Part shown: positions 5,658-7,056 of the stretch, one piece after another
Layout: each line of letters begins with the position of its first letter
Position numbering within the stretch: position 1 is the first letter of the stretch
NCBI GenBank assembly: GCA_029941645.1
Contig: JAPYSZ010000050.1
Span: forward strand, 1 to 7,056
DNA: 7,056 nucleotides
Direction: 5' to 3'
Origin: Candidatus Poseidoniia archaeon
GTDB lineage: Archaea > Thermoplasmatota > Poseidoniia > MGIII > CG-Epi1
Notes under the pieces: model-generated
Seen by the model: the letters and a program-made list of their open reading frames with translations, nothing else
Database searches by the model: none
What the model was told of the DNA's origin: nothing
Position numbers and translations under genes: made by a program

Positions 5658-6282
5658 CTATGCCGAATTCAAGACTGTATTTTTCAGCTGCTTCGCTAGG
5701 ATTATCAGAAAGATATATTCCTCTACCAACAATGATGAAATCGGCACCGGCCCTTAGTGTTTCCTGAGAATTACCACCTTGTGCACCGACTCCAGGTGAT
5801 ATTATCTCCAAATTTCCAACTAATTCACGGACTTTAGCTATATCTTCAGGTCTAGTTGCAGGGGCTACTACTCCTGTAGCACCAATTTCCAGCGCAATCG
5901 AGCAAAATCTTTCTATGTCAAAAAATTCTCCGCCTTTGGGATGAGACATTGTAATAACTACATAGAGATCTTTAGAATTATCAACATCTTTGATGGCTTT
6001 AAGTGATTCTGAACCAGGGAATGCATGGGCAATAATGCCTGATGCTCCTGCATTGAAAACTGCCTCTGAAATAAGGCGATTTGTATTTGGTATATCTGCT
6101 ACTTTAAAATCACAAATTACAGGGCATAATTTAGATATTTCAGTGACAATGTTAATTCCTGCAGTAAGGACTAACGGATAATTTATTTTTATTTTGGCAA
6201 CAAAAGGCGCCACTTCTCTAGCAACATCTAGAGCTCGAGCTGGATCTGTTTCATCCAAGGCGAGCACAACCCGTGAAGCCAT
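5650..6282 (-). CDS. pyrF: Orotidine-5'-phosphate decarboxylase
   Basis: Last step of de novo UMP synthesis: OMP to UMP plus CO2, in the cytosol. It is 210 residues, an archaeal-length TIM barrel. The catalytic set is complete: D10 in LALDE, K32 in KIKINYPL, and D58, K60 and D63 in DFKVADIPNTN. The phosphate and base contacts are S113 in MSHP, PGVGAQGG (163-170) and R187 in VGRGIYLSDNP. The whole sequence follows the Methanothermobacter enzyme closely, as I remember it. It is the second gene after the small ORF (1-bp TAATG overlap) and runs 8 bp into ccmA. This gives a pyrimidine gene co-transcribed with a haem-export pair, with no obvious functional link. Confidence 0.96.
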   Translation of the reverse strand: MASRVVLALDETDPARALDVAREVAPFVAKIKINYPLVLTAGINIVTEISKLCPVICDFKVADIPNTNRLISEAVFNAGASGIIAHAFPGSESLKAIKDVDNSKDLYVVITMSHPKGGEFFDIERFCSIALEIGATGVVAPATRPEDIAKVRELVGNLEIISPGVGAQGGNSQETLRAGADFIIVGRGIYLSDNPSEAAEKYSLEFGIDD

Positions 6283-6509
6283 TAAATCTCTAACTTCCCG
6301 GTCAGCACGGAAACTGCATACTTTAGCTCAGCCACCGCTGCTACTGCTTCTCTCCTTACCTGGAAAAGATCCTGGGTCTCCATCTCTTTGCCTAGATTAG
6401 ACTCAACGAACATCATTTTTTCCAAACTGCGCTCGATAGTGTCTACAATAATTTGGCTTCGTGCAGAACGTCGTAAACTTTCTTCATCAATCTTAGCTTC
6501 ATCGGCCAT
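6282..6509 (-). CDS. Small helical protein of unknown function between dnaG and pyrF
   Basis: 75 residues, family not recognised. It is charged and probably almost all alpha-helical: a first helix around 6-38 (IDEESLRRSARSQII, then VDTIERSLEKMMF) and a second around 44-72 (FQVRREAVAAVAELKYAVSV), separated by LGKEM. There is no cysteine, signal peptide or membrane segment, so it is likely cytosolic. A helical hairpin or oligomer is plausible. That it is a real gene is supported by the leaderless-type TATA box about 27 bp before the ATG at 6509, by the 1-bp TAATG overlap with pyrF, and by the lack of any better frame here. It is first in the pyrF-ccmA-ccmB transcript. Function cannot be assigned. 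Confidence 0.75.
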   Translation of the reverse strand: MADEAKIDEESLRRSARSQIIVDTIERSLEKMMFVESNLGKEMETQDLFQVRREAVAAVAELKYAVSVLTGKLEI

Positions 6510-6532
6510 AGCACAAGCTCACAACTGGAGTA

Positions 6533-6540
6533 GGATATAA
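6533..6540 (-). promoter_or_regulatory. TATA box of the orf75-pyrF-ccmA-ccmB operon
   Basis: The minus strand reads TTATATCC, centred about 27 bp upstream of the ATG at 6509, so the transcript should start at or within a base or two of the start codon (leaderless). It lies in the 71-bp gap after dnaG. No T-run terminator for dnaG is seen there, so read-through is possible as well. Confidence 0.55.
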
Positions 6541-6580
6541 CCATTTGGCTAAGTCCAAGACACTAAGTTACTATAGAAAT

Positions 6581-7056
6581 TTATGCTAAATCTTCTCTAG
6601 TAAATAGTGATAGACCGATAGGTTCTCTAGGGAGTACTGCCTTTCCTTTGGCTACAATTATCTTTATTCCTGCTTTAGGTGCTAAATCAACTAAATGAGG
6701 AGTTATGACTCCATCCATGATTAGTGTGTCAACACCATTGTTTTTGTGAGATTCTAGAACTTCAGGAAGTCCTACAATTAAGACCTCATCTGCTAGTTCT
6801 TCGCCCATCAACAACCTTGCATTCTTTGAACCATCTAGTTGATCAAGCTGTTCTAAAAAAATGGGGCTGGCGGCAGTCGCTGCTTTAGCAGGAACTGCAA
6901 TAGGCTTAGCTTCCACTTTAGAAGGCTTAGATTCCGTTTTGGAAGGCTTAGCTTTCACACTTCCACGAGCTTTCGGAGATTTAGATTTCCCTTCACCTCC
7001 GGGCCTTGCCCATTTATTTTGCTCCATAAACAATTCTGCCGTCATCTTATCTCTCA
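6581..7056 (-). CDS. dnaG: Archaeal DnaG, C-terminal part, cut by window edge
   Basis: The frame is open through base 7056. The codons before the ATG at 7043-7045 read RDK, and R-D-K-M-T-A-E-L-F resembles the archaeal DnaG stretch ahead of the linker, so that ATG is probably internal and the gene starts outside. Counting from that Met: a Lys/Ser/Pro/Ala-rich linker (about 12-60) with heptad repeats, then a conserved tail with LDGSKNARLLMGEELADEV (70-88) and DTLIMDGVITPHLVDLAPKAG (105-125), matching the archaeal DnaG pattern FDGVITQRLVDIAxxKG. Archaeal DnaG is a Toprim-family primase also found bound to the RNA exosome; the Toprim core is not in this window. If the ATG were the true start, this would be a stand-alone tail domain, which is less likely. 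Confidence 0.72.
   Translation of the reverse strand, partial: RDKMTAELFMEQNKWARPGGEGKSKSPKARGSVKAKPSKTESKPSKVEAKPIAVPAKAATAASPIFLEQLDQLDGSKNARLLMGEELADEVLIVGLPEVLESHKNNGVDTLIMDGVITPHLVDLAPKAGIKIIVAKGKAVLPREPIGLSLFTREDLA
6887..6949 (-). repeat. 21-bp tandem repeats coding the DnaG linker
   Basis: Three 21-bp units encode KPSKTES, KPSKVEA and KPIAVPA. The core aggcttag recurs on the plus strand at 6902, 6923 and 6944, exactly 21 bp apart. The third unit has diverged, and a fourth heptad-length stretch (KAATAAS) may be a further decayed copy. The period keeps the frame, so unit number can change without breaking the gene. It lies in a low-complexity basic linker. Confidence 0.75.

Noticed and set aside
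6194..6400. 68-codon plus-strand open frame opposite pyrF and the small ORF
   Set aside because: Low-complexity Ser/Arg/Leu composition, antisense to pyrF with its complete catalytic set; a shadow frame.
7043..7045. ATG as the true start of a 154-residue stand-alone protein
   Set aside because: The frame stays open upstream to the window edge, the upstream residues fit DnaG, and no TATA box or ribosome site can be seen in the 11 bases available.
1..7056. A wholly new defence, mobile or secondary-metabolism system
   Set aside because: All but one gene belong to recognisable housekeeping families; there are no transposase, integrase, nuclease, toxin, CRISPR repeat or tRNA-linked attachment signs.

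Overview
The window reads as a compact archaeal chromosome segment of low to moderate GC. It is most likely from a euryarchaeote of the Thermoplasmatota type, for example marine group II/III. That placement is inference. The archaeal signs are an archaeal-type short triosephosphate isomerase, a Methanothermobacter-like orotidine-5'-phosphate decarboxylase, the C-terminal end of an archaeal DnaG, TATA boxes about 25 bp upstream of start codons (leaderless transcripts), and an SDR-type threonine dehydrogenase of the kind known from Thermoplasma. Bacterial-type GroES/GroEL sits in this background, which fits an old gene acquisition from bacteria.

Layout. (1) 1-751, minus strand: groES then groEL, which runs off the left edge. 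The operon has a TATA box at 840-847 and a 25-bp near-perfect palindrome at 807-831 centred on the predicted transcription start. (2) 853-1527, minus: tpiA. (3) 1528-1600: a 73-bp divergent promoter region with back-to-back TATA boxes, each fitting a leaderless transcript. (4) 1601-4395, plus: a tight four-gene operon tdh-kbl-msrB-ogt. The first two genes convert threonine to glycine and acetyl-CoA. The last two repair oxidised methionine and alkylated guanine. (5) 4387-7056, minus: dnaG (C-terminal part only), a small unknown helical protein, pyrF, ccmA and ccmB. The last four form an overlapping cluster with a TATA box at 6533-6540. The plus-strand and minus-strand operons meet tail to tail and overlap by 9 bp in the ogt/ccmB stop region.

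The window is almost fully coding. No gene-free stretch exceeds about 100 bp, and there are no RNA genes, CRISPR arrays or mobile elements that I can see. Most genes are recognisable housekeeping families. The points most worth a second look are the palindrome at the groES start site, the 89-residue alkyltransferase that lacks the usual N-terminal domain but keeps every catalytic residue, the altered loop in TpiA, the unknown 75-residue protein, and the threonine-degradation/repair operon. I do not see evidence for a wholly new defence or mobile system.
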